Shown here: one piece after another, positions 7,569 through 14,659 of the stretch | How positions within the stretch are numbered: the stretch's first letter is position 1 | Layout: every line of letters begins with the position of its first letter | Source: Chthonomonas sp. UBA2017 | GTDB lineage: Bacteria > Armatimonadota > Fimbriimonadia > Fimbriimonadales > Fimbriimonadaceae | NCBI GenBank assembly: GCA_002335425.1 | Contig: DDCB01000028.1 | Location: forward strand, 1-16,990 | Reading direction: 5' to 3' | DNA length: 16,990 nucleotides | Program-made: the position numbers and the translations under genes | The notes under the pieces: model-generated | Databases searched by the model: none | What the model saw: only the letters and a program-made list of their open reading frames with translations | What the model was told of the DNA's origin: nothing

Positions 7569-8174
7569 ATGAAGATGCGGCCTCTGGGGATCTGGGTGGG
7601 AATTCTGGTCACGGTCTGCGTTTGGGCGCAAGCCCGCAAGCCAGCCCCCCAGCCCGAGGCGGCAAGGCTCATCGTCCAGCACGCCCGATCTCAGCTGCTC
7701 AAGCCAGCCCAGTACGACGCCAGTTATCGCCGGATCGCCTATCCGATGGGAGATGTTGACCCCGGGCGGGGCGTCTGCACCGACGTGGTGATCCGGGCCC
7801 TTCGCGCCGCTGGCTACGACCTCCAGAAGCTCATTCATGAGGATATGGCGCGGCCTGGTCGCAAATACCCTCGCAAGGGGAAAACTCGGGACTCCAACAT
7901 CGACCATCGCCGAGTCCCGAACCAGGTCTACTTCTTCCGCAGATTTGGCCAGTCTCTGACCCTGAAGACGGACCGCCGATCTCTCGACCAGTGGAAGCCG
8001 GGCGATCTGGTCTACTGGAAACTTGAGAACGGGCTCGACCACACGGGGATCATCAGTGATCGAACCAACGCCCAGGGATTGCCTCTGGTGATCCACAACA
8101 TCTGGCAGACGGCCGAAGAGGATGTTCTCACCCGGTGGCGCATCGTCGGCCACTTTCGGTTTCCAAAGCCATGA
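7569..8174 (+). CDS. Exported DUF1287 (YijF-like) protein
   Basis: A 201-residue protein beginning with a signal peptide (MKMRPLGIWVGILVTVCVWA, cut likely after AQA at 22), so it acts outside the cytoplasmic membrane. The mature part matches the DUF1287 family: YDASYRRIAYPMGDVDPG, GVCTDVV with Cys70, DSNIDHRRVPNQVYFF, WKPGDLVYW, LDHTGIISD with His158, and VIHNI with His176. The Cys/His pattern is like NlpC/P60 cell-wall peptidases, so a peptidoglycan role is plausible but not shown. Two ATGs compete. 7569 sits 6 bases after TAGACT and fits a leaderless mRNA; 7575 has AAAGG 7 bases upstream and fits a normal start. Both leave the signal peptide intact. The stop overlaps the next start (ATGA). 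Confidence 0.88.
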   Translation: MKMRPLGIWVGILVTVCVWAQARKPAPQPEAARLIVQHARSQLLKPAQYDASYRRIAYPMGDVDPGRGVCTDVVIRALRAAGYDLQKLIHEDMARPGRKYPRKGKTRDSNIDHRRVPNQVYFFRRFGQSLTLKTDRRSLDQWKPGDLVYWKLENGLDHTGIISDRTNAQGLPLVIHNIWQTAEEDVLTRWRIVGHFRFPKP

Positions 8175-8425
8175 GGTTGCACGTTGCAACTTGCCCAGAT
8201 TTCCTGATCGCTTCCGTCATTGTCCAAGAGTTGATCAGCGCGGGATATCCAGCGACCTTGATCACGCCTCTCGGTGCCGCCTACATTCTTCCTGGTCCAG
8301 TGAGGGTCTTTTTGGAGAATGACGACTGGCTCAACGAGACCGAGGACCTCGCAAACATTGAATCCATCCTGGGGTCGTTTGCCCTTCGAGAAGTGTTTGA
8401 CGAAACCTGGGCAAAGCGGCTCTAG
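8171..8425 (+). CDS. Small unknown protein (84 aa)
   Basis: The ATG at 8171 overlaps the TGA of the DUF1287 gene (ATGA), which suggests translational coupling. I do not recognise the family with confidence. The protein starts MRLHVATCPDFLIASVIVQ, has a predicted alpha/beta character (hydrophobic strand, helix with EL, then GYPATLITP) and an acidic middle (ENDDWLNETEDL). There is no signal peptide and no membrane segment. The layout (strand, helix, short strands, helix) loosely recalls the small 'putative signal transducing' DUF2007 proteins, a weak resemblance only. Codon use looks like the neighbours and the frame is tightly fitted between two genes, which supports it as real. Confidence 0.65.
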   Translation: MRLHVATCPDFLIASVIVQELISAGYPATLITPLGAAYILPGPVRVFLENDDWLNETEDLANIESILGSFALREVFDETWAKRL

Positions 8426-8447
8426 GCTAAGAATCAGGTTCCCCGGA

Positions 8448-8453
8448 TAGACT
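8448..8453 (+). promoter_or_regulatory. Leaderless-type -10 box for the reductoisomerase gene
   Basis: TAGACT, preceded by GGA, ends 6 bases before the ATG at 8460. There is no ribosome site in front of that ATG, and no clear -35 box. Confidence 0.55.
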
Positions 8454-8459
8454 GGCGGC

Positions 8460-9476
8460 ATGGCGAATCGGCTCCACACGAATTCCAAAGACCTCGATTG
8501 GATCCGGGGACAGACGGTCGCGGTGCTGGGGTACGGCAACCAAGGGCGCGCTCAGGCCCTCAACCTTCGGGATCGGGGGATCAAAGTCCTGATCGGAGCA
8601 AGGCCAAATGGCAAGAGCTGGTCGCATGCGGTTGCCGACGGCTTCGCTCCAATCAGCATCGCAGAGGCGTCTGCCCAGTCGGGCGTCGTCATGATGACCC
8701 TGCCTGACGTCACCATGGCTGGCATTTTTGATGCCGAGATTGGCCCGCACCTTCAGGAAGGCTCGCTGCTCTTGGTTTGCCATGGTTTCAGCGTCCACTT
8801 CGGGTTCCTCCAACCGCCCAACCACGTTGATGTTGGCCTGGTAGGGCCGAAAGGGCCGGGGGCGGGGCTGCGTCGAAAGTTTCAAGAAGGTCGAAGCCTC
8901 CCGAGTCTGGTAGCCGTTCACCAAGATGTGAGCGGCGAGGCGTGGGGCCGGACGATCAGCTATGCCTGGGGGATCGGCTGCGCCGATGTCTTGATGCTAG
9001 AGACAACCTTTCGCGAAGAGTGTGAAACCGATCTTTTCGGCGAACAAGCCGTCCTTTGCGGCGGATTGCCACAACTCATTCAGGCGGGTTTCGAGACACT
9101 GGTAGCTTCAGGATACGACCCGGACCTGGCCTACTTCGAGTGTCTCCACGAGGTCCAGCTGATCACCGACTTGCTCGTGCAACGAGGGATGGCGGGGATG
9201 CGTGAGGCGATCAGCGATACGGCCCGATGGGGGGGATTGGAAGCGGGGCCGGAGATCATCGGCGAACCTGCCCGCCAGGCGATGCAAAGAACTCTGGCGC
9301 GGATTCGTAGCGGCGAGTTTGCCCGAAATTGGGTGGCCGAGGATGCAGCGGGCCGCCCCCGTTTGAGCCGCTGGCAAGCCGAAGAGGCCGGGACACTGCT
9401 CGAGTCTGTCGGCTCGGAACTGAGAAAATCGCTAGGTTCGAGGAATCCGGGCGCCGAAACTGGAACTACATCCTGA
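8460..9476 (+). CDS. ilvC: Ketol-acid reductoisomerase, class I (divergent)
   Basis: A 338-residue cytoplasmic enzyme of branched-chain amino acid synthesis: isomerises and reduces acetolactate-type substrates with NAD(P)H and two Mg ions. The Rossmann motif is GYGNQGRAQALNLRDRG (24-40). Catalytic and metal residues are all present: His108 (CHGFSVHFG), Lys131 (VGPKGPG), Asp191 and Glu195 (TDLFGEQ), Glu227 and Glu231 (AYFECLHE), Ser252. Length is normal. Several usually constant spots differ: the cofactor loop reads GARPNGKSW where a Ser is common in place of Gly51, IGCADVLMLETTF replaces GGxRAGxxETTF, and SDTARWGGL replaces SNTAEYGDY. No other ilv gene is next to it. It could be the main IlvC of the lineage or a paralogue with shifted cofactor or substrate use. 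The start lacks a ribosome site but has TAGACT 6 bases upstream. Confidence 0.92.
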   Translation: MANRLHTNSKDLDWIRGQTVAVLGYGNQGRAQALNLRDRGIKVLIGARPNGKSWSHAVADGFAPISIAEASAQSGVVMMTLPDVTMAGIFDAEIGPHLQEGSLLLVCHGFSVHFGFLQPPNHVDVGLVGPKGPGAGLRRKFQEGRSLPSLVAVHQDVSGEAWGRTISYAWGIGCADVLMLETTFREECETDLFGEQAVLCGGLPQLIQAGFETLVASGYDPDLAYFECLHEVQLITDLLVQRGMAGMREAISDTARWGGLEAGPEIIGEPARQAMQRTLARIRSGEFARNWVAEDAAGRPRLSRWQAEEAGTLLESVGSELRKSLGSRNPGAETGTTS

Positions 9477-9556
9477 GGAGGTCATTTTCGGGGACCAAAA
9501 ATAACCGATACCAAAGGCTGGAGTCAGGGCGGCAAGCTGCGGTGGGGTTATTGAGG

Positions 9557-10981
9557 ATGTTGTTTTGGGTATGGAGTGATGATTCACAGCGATTGGCGGA
9601 TTTGACCGCCGCCGCAGAGTCGGTCGGTTCGAGGGTTCGAACCTTTACCGATGCCGAGGAGCTTTTGACTAAAATTGTCAAGATCGAGCCCAAGCTCGTG
9701 GTCTTGGATGCCAGTCAATCCTCGTCGGCCGCGATGGAGCTCGTGCAAAAGATTCACGACCTGGGTCTCCTGAATGGCCCCGCGATTTGGCTCTGGGCGA
9801 GCCGCGAAACTCTGAGCGGACTCAGTCTTTTCCCGCAGATGGTCGATGGGGCGCTGTCTGATCCGCTGTGCCCGTTTGAGCTTTCGACCGATCTGCGACG
9901 GTTTGAACGGATCTCCGAGCTTGAGTCTGAGCTGGAGGACTCTCAAGCGCGCGGGAGTCACGATGCTCAACGACTCAGCGAGTTGAACGAGCTCCTCAAC
10001 TATGCTTCCCGTCGGTTTCAGGACCTCTTTGAGCGAATCCCAGTCGCGTGCTTTTCTTGCGATTTAGAGGGCAACGTCTTCGAGTGGAACCAGGCAAGCG
10101 AACGGCTCTACGGCTATCACGCAGCAGAAGCGATGCAAAAGTCGATTTTCAGCCTGATTTATGCGGCGGAGAGGTCGGATGATTTCCGCCAGTTTTTTGG
10201 TCTGATTCGCCGCGGGGGCTTTACGGAGGCCTCGGAACAGGTTCAAGTGAACCGAGACGGTCAGTCGATCACCGTCGTGATGGAGGTGAGCGAAGTCAAA
10301 GGCCAGAACGGGGAGACCACGGCGCTCCTCTTTGCCTGCAACGACATCACCGATCGCAAGAAGATGGAGCGAGCCCTCGAAGGAGAAATCCTCAAGGTCC
10401 AGGAGTACGCCGTTCGGCTCGAGTTTCAACAAAAGGAACTCGAAGCGGCCAATGCCAAGCTCGAACTCCTGGCGACGACCGACGGGCTCACCGGCCTCGC
10501 CAACAACCGGCACTTCCGGGTCACGCTCGCGAATGAACTGGAGCGCGCCCATCGGTACGGTGCCGATTTTTCGGTCGTGCTGATGGACGTTGACTTTTTT
10601 AAGCAGTTCAACGACACGTACGGCCACTTGGCGGGCGATGATGTCTTGCGGCAGGTCTCGCAAGTCCTCAAGAGTCAGGTGCGGGAGGTCGATCTGGCCG
10701 CCCGTTATGGGGGCGAAGAGTTTGTGATTTTGCTTCCCGAGGCCGGGATGCAGGCCGCAGTCCAAGCCGCCGAGCGAATTCGAGCGGCCATCGAAGCTGC
10801 GCCTTGGGAGCTCCGGGGAGTCACCGTCAGCGTCGGAGTTGCCACGCTCTCGATGATGAGTCCTGAAAGCTCCGATCTGGTGCAAGCCGCCGACGACGCG
10901 CTTTACGCCGCGAAGCGATCAGGGCGAAATCGAGTGGTCCATTCCTCGTCGTTGCCGCTGGCTCCGGCTGAAGCGGCATAG
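9557..10981 (+). CDS. Diguanylate cyclase: receiver-like, PAS and GGDEF domains
   Basis: A 474-residue soluble signalling protein that should make cyclic di-GMP. Residues 1-115 look like a response-regulator receiver with Asp8/Asp9 and a possible phosphate-accepting Asp51 (LVVLDAS), but the usual Lys near the end of the fold is not evident (DPLCPFELS), so it may be degenerate. A coiled coil (116-150) leads to a PAS domain (152-265, FERIPVACFSCDLEGNVFEWN), a second coiled coil (268-305) and GGDEF (305-465). The active loop is GGEEF (385-389), intact, and the inhibitory I-site RxxD is present (R376, D379). Start choice is uncertain: ATG 9557 has GAGG immediately before it; GTG 9542 is in frame. 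It lies 80 bases after ilvC. No phosphodiesterase or partner kinase is in the window. Confidence 0.92.
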   Translation: MLFWVWSDDSQRLADLTAAAESVGSRVRTFTDAEELLTKIVKIEPKLVVLDASQSSSAAMELVQKIHDLGLLNGPAIWLWASRETLSGLSLFPQMVDGALSDPLCPFELSTDLRRFERISELESELEDSQARGSHDAQRLSELNELLNYASRRFQDLFERIPVACFSCDLEGNVFEWNQASERLYGYHAAEAMQKSIFSLIYAAERSDDFRQFFGLIRRGGFTEASEQVQVNRDGQSITVVMEVSEVKGQNGETTALLFACNDITDRKKMERALEGEILKVQEYAVRLEFQQKELEAANAKLELLATTDGLTGLANNRHFRVTLANELERAHRYGADFSVVLMDVDFFKQFNDTYGHLAGDDVLRQVSQVLKSQVREVDLAARYGGEEFVILLPEAGMQAAVQAAERIRAAIEAAPWELRGVTVSVGVATLSMMSPESSDLVQAADDALYAAKRSGRNRVVHSSSLPLAPAEAA

Positions 10982-11031
10982 CTCCTGAAAAGTTCTTTTC
11001 GCGAACGCACCTGAAACGGCTTCGGGTTTGG

Positions 11032-11037
11032 CATAAT
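11032..11037 (+). promoter_or_regulatory. Leaderless-type -10 box for the GlmL-family gene
   Basis: CATAAT ends 7 bases before the ATG at 11045. No ribosome site is present. CTGAAA (11011-11016) is a weak -35 candidate with a short 15-base spacer. Confidence 0.5.
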
Positions 11038-11044
11038 GCTTGGC

Positions 11045-12907
11045 ATGTCGAAGGACGTCAAGCGCATTGTCGCCACCGATTGTGGCTCGACCACAACCAA
11101 AGCGATCCTGATTGAGCAAAACGATGCCGGGGAGTACCGGCTCGTCGCCCGCGGAGAAGCTCCGACCACGGTCGAGCGACCGTTCGAAGATGTCACCGTC
11201 GGAGTGCTGAACTCGATCACCGAGCTTGAGGAGATCACTGAGCACGTCGTGCCAGAAGGTTTTCCCGTCGGTCGCCGAACGCTGATCAAGGGCGACAAAG
11301 TCTGGAGGCTCCTGAAAGAAGGCAAAACCGAAGACACCCGATCCCAAGCTTTTGATGCCTCAGACATGTACGTCAGCACGAGCTCAGCCGGAGGCGGTCT
11401 CCAGATGATGGTTGCGGGCGTGGTCAAGAGCATGTCGGCGGAGTCTGCCGAGCGGGCCGCCCTGGGAGCGGGCTCGATCGTCATGGATGTTCTTGCGGTC
11501 GACGACGGACGCAAGGACTACGAGAAAGTGGATCGACTCCGCAAGCTCCGCCCCGACATCATTCTGATGTCGGGTGGCACCGATGGCGGCACCAAGACCC
11601 ACTTGATCGACATGGCCGAAGTCATCCGGCGGGCGGACCCGAAGCCACGATTCGGCGACATGAAGTTGCCGATCATCTTCGCGGGCAACAAGGAGGCTCG
11701 CGAAGAGGTCAAGGACGTTTTGGGTACCGAAATCGAATTGCGGATTGTCCCCAACATCCGGCCGACGCTCCAACAAGAAAACCGAGAGCCCGCCGCCGAG
11801 GCGATCCACGAGTTGTTCTTAGAGCATGTGATGCAACAGGCCCCCGGCTATAGCAAGCTCCTCGAATGGACCAGCGAAGAGGTCATGGCGACCCCGAATG
11901 CGGTCGGCAAGCTCCTGAAAGAGTACGCCGAAAACGAAGGCATCAACATTTTGGGCGTCGATATCGGAGGGGCGACGACGGACGTCTTCAGCGTCTTCAT
12001 GAACGACGAGAGCGAGCGGATCTACAACCGGACGGTGTCGGCCAACCTCGGCATGAGCTACTCGATTTGTAACGTCTTGAAGGAGGCCGGGACGACCAAC
12101 ATCGTTCGCTGGTTGCCGTACGACATCGATCCGTTCGAAGTGCGCAACCGATTGCGCAACAAGATGATCCGGCCCACCACGATCCCGCAAACGTATGAGG
12201 ATTTGCTCATTGAGCATGCGGTGAGTCGCGAGGCCCTCCGGCTCGCCTTCGAGCACCACAAGAGCCTGGCTCGAAACCTCAAAGGGAATCAGCAACAGCG
12301 AAACATCGACGAGATTTTCGACCACGACGACTCTGGCGCGACGCTCATCAAGATGATGCAGCTCGACATGGTGATCGGCTCGGGCGGCGTCTTGAGCCAC
12401 GCACCTCGCCGCGCTCAGTCCGCGCTGATGATGCTGGATGCCTATCAGCCCGAGGGGATCACGATGATCACCGTCGACTCGATCTTTATGATGCCGCACC
12501 TCGGCGTTTTGAGCGAGCACTATTACGACGCGGCCAAGCAAGTCTTTGAATTCGACTGCATCGTCAAATGCGGTCACTGCATTGCTCCCGTTGGGGTGGC
12601 CAAAGAAGGTGACCCTTGCGTCAGCATCACGACTCCGGCGGGCCGAGAAGACGTCAAATATGGCCAAATCAAGGTCATCCCCATCGGTCGAAACGAGTTC
12701 ATGGACGTGACTATCGAACCGGCGAAAGGATTCGACGTCGGAGCGGGCAAAGGCAAAACGGTCAAGCAAAAACTCGAAGGCGGCACGGTCGGCATCATGA
12801 TCGATGCTCGGGGCCGACCCTTCACTCTGCCGACCGAAACGGCTCAGCGAACCGCGAAACTCCGCGAGTGGCTCCAAGCCTTCGGTCTGCCCTTGCCGCG
12901 CGCCTAA
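11045..12907 (+). CDS. GlmL/MutL-family ASKHA ATPase with Cys-rich C-terminal extension
   Basis: A 620-residue protein of the family named for the glutamate mutase accessory protein GlmL (MutL; not the mismatch-repair protein). Two actin/Hsp70-like phosphate loops are clear: VATDCGSTTTKAIL (residues 9-22) and ILGVDIGGATTDVFSVF (about 302-318). Between them are STSSAGGGLQMMVAG, ILMSGGTDGG and the AGNKEA motif. GlmL proteins I know are near 460 residues; here about 150 more follow, with four cysteines (C505, C509, C512, C525; core KCGHC) that could hold zinc or a cluster, and a basic Gly/Lys segment. No glutamate mutase subunits or B12 genes are in the window, so the partner is unknown. An ATG at 11036 is in frame but overlaps the -10 box; 11045 is preferred. 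Confidence 0.85.
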   Translation: MSKDVKRIVATDCGSTTTKAILIEQNDAGEYRLVARGEAPTTVERPFEDVTVGVLNSITELEEITEHVVPEGFPVGRRTLIKGDKVWRLLKEGKTEDTRSQAFDASDMYVSTSSAGGGLQMMVAGVVKSMSAESAERAALGAGSIVMDVLAVDDGRKDYEKVDRLRKLRPDIILMSGGTDGGTKTHLIDMAEVIRRADPKPRFGDMKLPIIFAGNKEAREEVKDVLGTEIELRIVPNIRPTLQQENREPAAEAIHELFLEHVMQQAPGYSKLLEWTSEEVMATPNAVGKLLKEYAENEGINILGVDIGGATTDVFSVFMNDESERIYNRTVSANLGMSYSICNVLKEAGTTNIVRWLPYDIDPFEVRNRLRNKMIRPTTIPQTYEDLLIEHAVSREALRLAFEHHKSLARNLKGNQQQRNIDEIFDHDDSGATLIKMMQLDMVIGSGGVLSHAPRRAQSALMMLDAYQPEGITMITVDSIFMMPHLGVLSEHYYDAAKQVFEFDCIVKCGHCIAPVGVAKEGDPCVSITTPAGREDVKYGQIKVIPIGRNEFMDVTIEPAKGFDVGAGKGKTVKQKLEGGTVGIMIDARGRPFTLPTETAQRTAKLREWLQAFGLPLPRA

Positions 12908-12918
12908 GCGCCTCGAAT

Positions 12919-12984
12919 TCGGGTCGCCCCGAGCCTCGGCTTCTTCGGAATCCTCGAGAACCCGGGCGGCCCTGAATCTTTTTT
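12919..12984 (+). terminator. Possible weak terminator region after the GlmL-family gene
   Basis: TCGGG (12919-12923) pairs with CCCGA (12928-12932) around a TCGC loop, and a six-T run lies at 12979-12984 after a small GGGC/GCCC-type element. The hairpin and the T-run are not adjacent, so this is a weak call. Confidence 0.25.
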
Positions 12985-13011
12985 GACCTGAGCGTCGTTC
13001 CAACCGTAACG

Positions 13012-14004
13012 ATGGAGCGGGAGTGTCCGGCATTTGCCTATCGAGCGGGGATTTTGGAAGGCGGGTTCTTCCGACATCTTGAGTTCGACGACTTCGTCGA
13101 CGCTCGGGATCGGCCCGAGGCTCTGGTTTGGATCGACCTCACGGTTCGCGAGCGCGAGCTCACGCGCCGATTCCTGATCCAAGATTTCGGGTTTCACCCG
13201 CTGGCGGTGCAGGACGCTCTGAGCCGAGAAGAGCGGCCGTCCCTCCACCAGAGCGAGAACGGATTCTTTCTTGAACTCGCCGTTCTCGATCCGTCGGTTG
13301 CACCCGAAAAAGCTGCTGAGATTCCCGCCGACGTCGGCATCTTTGTCCGCTCCAACTTGGTGGTGACGGTGTGCGATCAGCCCGTCCCGCTCCTTCGCCA
13401 GGTCTTTGGGTCGTGGGCCGATCGACCCCAAGAAGTCGGCCCGCGGGCCGAAGTGCTTTTGCACGAACTGCTGGATCATGTGGTCGATTCTTATTTTCCG
13501 GTGATCGACCGGCTCCACGACCAGATTGAGGACCTCGAAGACCAGATCTACCAAGGGACTCACTTTGAGGTCGGAGCAGCTCTCTCGATCAAGCGGAATT
13601 TGTTGACGTTGCGCCGGCGGCTGGCTCCGCTCCGGGACGTCTTGAACGGGCTCTTACGTCGAGACCTCCGGTTCGTCACCGCCGATCTTGCGCCCTACTA
13701 TCAAGATGTCTACGACCACAGTCTGCGCGTTCTCGAAAACCTCGACCTCGGGCGCGACTTGCTCTCGACGATCTTGGATGCGCAGCTCAACATGACCTCG
13801 AACCGACTCAACGAAGTCATGCGGGTGATGACCGTCGCGGCCACGGTCCTCATGACCATGGCGCTCGTCGCCGGGATTTATGGGATGAACTTTGAGGCCA
13901 TGCCCGAGCTGAGCTGGCCGATGGGCTACGCATTCGCCTGGGCGTTGATGCTGGTTCTGGCGGGCTTTGAGATCTGGCTGTTTCGTCGCAAGGGCTGGGT
14001 TTGA
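13012..14004 (+). CDS. corA: CorA-family magnesium/cobalt transporter
   Basis: A 330-residue inner-membrane divalent-cation channel, forming pentamers in the family. The hallmark GMN motif (YGMNFEAMPEL, Gly291-Met292-Asn293) follows the first membrane helix (about 272-290). The second helix (about 304-323) ends in the basic tail FRRKGWV. The large N-terminal cytoplasmic part has the expected acidic strand-helix pattern and a long stalk helix (IDRLHDQIEDLEDQIYQG). Length matches the family. The ATG at 13012 has no ribosome site. TTGACC (12983-12988) and TAACGA (13007-13012) look like a promoter with an 18-base spacer but would place the transcript start just inside the gene, so the start or the promoter is misjudged. 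The gene ends 26 bases before the next ATG. Confidence 0.95.
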   Translation: MERECPAFAYRAGILEGGFFRHLEFDDFVDARDRPEALVWIDLTVRERELTRRFLIQDFGFHPLAVQDALSREERPSLHQSENGFFLELAVLDPSVAPEKAAEIPADVGIFVRSNLVVTVCDQPVPLLRQVFGSWADRPQEVGPRAEVLLHELLDHVVDSYFPVIDRLHDQIEDLEDQIYQGTHFEVGAALSIKRNLLTLRRRLAPLRDVLNGLLRRDLRFVTADLAPYYQDVYDHSLRVLENLDLGRDLLSTILDAQLNMTSNRLNEVMRVMTVAATVLMTMALVAGIYGMNFEAMPELSWPMGYAFAWALMLVLAGFEIWLFRRKGWV

Positions 14005-14017
14005 CTTTTGGCTCCGG

Positions 14018-14023
14018 TATGAT
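14018..14023 (+). promoter_or_regulatory. Leaderless-type -10 box for the DUF2993 gene
   Basis: TATGAT ends 7 bases before the ATG at 14031. No ribosome site is seen. TTGACT at 14001-14006 is only 11 bases upstream, too close to act as its -35 box. Confidence 0.5.
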
Positions 14024-14030
14024 TCGGGTC

Positions 14031-14546
14031 ATGCCCCAGAATGTTCAGGTTGGCTCGGTCACGGCTTCTTTTTGCAATGTTCGTCTCCCGATCGGTTTGG
14101 TGCTCGACCGAATTGAGATCGAGGGTCAAGACGCAGAACTCCACACCGATCCGCTCCATTTGGAGTTGCCGGAGCCGGGCAACGTTCGAGTCTTTGTCGG
14201 GGCCGAGTCGTTGGAGAAATATCTGAATGAGCAAGCCCCGGGCGGACTTCGAGACTTTCAGGTACGGCTCGTCCCCGGGGCAATCGAGGTTCAAGCGACC
14301 GCCCGAGTGATTGTCGAACTCAGAGCCACCGCCACCTGCAAGCTCCGCATCGAGCATGGACGCGAGCTTCATGTTGAGCTCATGAGCGTGGACGTTCTCG
14401 GGGGAAGCGCCAAGAGCCTCGTCGAGAGCCAGCTCGACAAGATCAACCCGATCCTGGATGCTCGGGAATATCCGGTCCAGCTGGAGCTCCATTCGGTCGA
14501 GATCACGAGCGAAGCGGTCATCGTCACCGGCACTTTGGCCCCCTAA
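14031..14546 (+). CDS. DUF2993 (LmeA-like) protein
   Basis: A 171-residue protein whose second half matches the DUF2993 family: VELRATATCKLRIEHGRELHVELMSVDVLGG, then QLDKINPILDAREYPVQLELHSVEI. Relatives in actinobacteria (LmeA) are lipid-binding proteins of the cell envelope with a tubular lipid-binding fold. Here I see no signal peptide or membrane helix, so location and role remain open. The gene is compact, lies 26 bases after corA and ends 25 bases before the CIRCE of groES. Start options are ATG 14031 (7 bases after TATGAT), ATG 14019 (inside that box) and TTG 14001. I choose 14031 because of the leaderless spacing repeated at four other genes here. Confidence 0.8.
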   Translation: MPQNVQVGSVTASFCNVRLPIGLVLDRIEIEGQDAELHTDPLHLELPEPGNVRVFVGAESLEKYLNEQAPGGLRDFQVRLVPGAIEVQATARVIVELRATATCKLRIEHGRELHVELMSVDVLGGSAKSLVESQLDKINPILDAREYPVQLELHSVEITSEAVIVTGTLAP

Positions 14547-14571
14547 AATTCCTTTCGAAACGCTACCAGAA

Positions 14572-14598
14572 TTAGCACTCACCGGGGTAGACTGCTAA
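14572..14598 (+). promoter_or_regulatory. CIRCE operator of groESL (HrcA site)
   Basis: TTAGCACTC (14572-14580), a 9-base spacer, then GACTGCTAA (14590-14598). The consensus is TTAGCACTC-N9-GAGTGCTAA, so 17 of 18 arm bases match. The site implies HrcA repression released by heat stress. hrcA itself is not in the window. Confidence 0.93.
14588..14593 (+). promoter_or_regulatory. Candidate -10 box of groESL within CIRCE
   Basis: TAGACT overlaps the spacer and right arm of CIRCE, so HrcA binding would block it. Transcription would start near 14600, leaving a leader of about 60 bases. That leader holds a bulged hairpin (TCTGC and CGG at 14603-14611 with CCG and GCAGA at 14624-14631) and a second copy of the CIRCE core AGCACTC (14631-14637). 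Confidence 0.45.
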
Positions 14599-14659
14599 GA
14601 CTTCTGCTCGGGCCCATAGACGTCCGGCAGAGCACTCTCAGGAGATCTAACTCGAAGCG

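Noticed and set aside
11819..13033. A 404-codon minus-strand frame, and a similar 390-codon one at 14940-16112
   Set aside because: They are antisense shadows of the GlmL-family gene and groEL, without motifs or ribosome sites.
14001..14023. TTGACT and TATGAT as a classic -35/-10 promoter
   Set aside because: The spacer is 11 bases, far from the usual 16-18. Only the -10 part is kept as a candidate.
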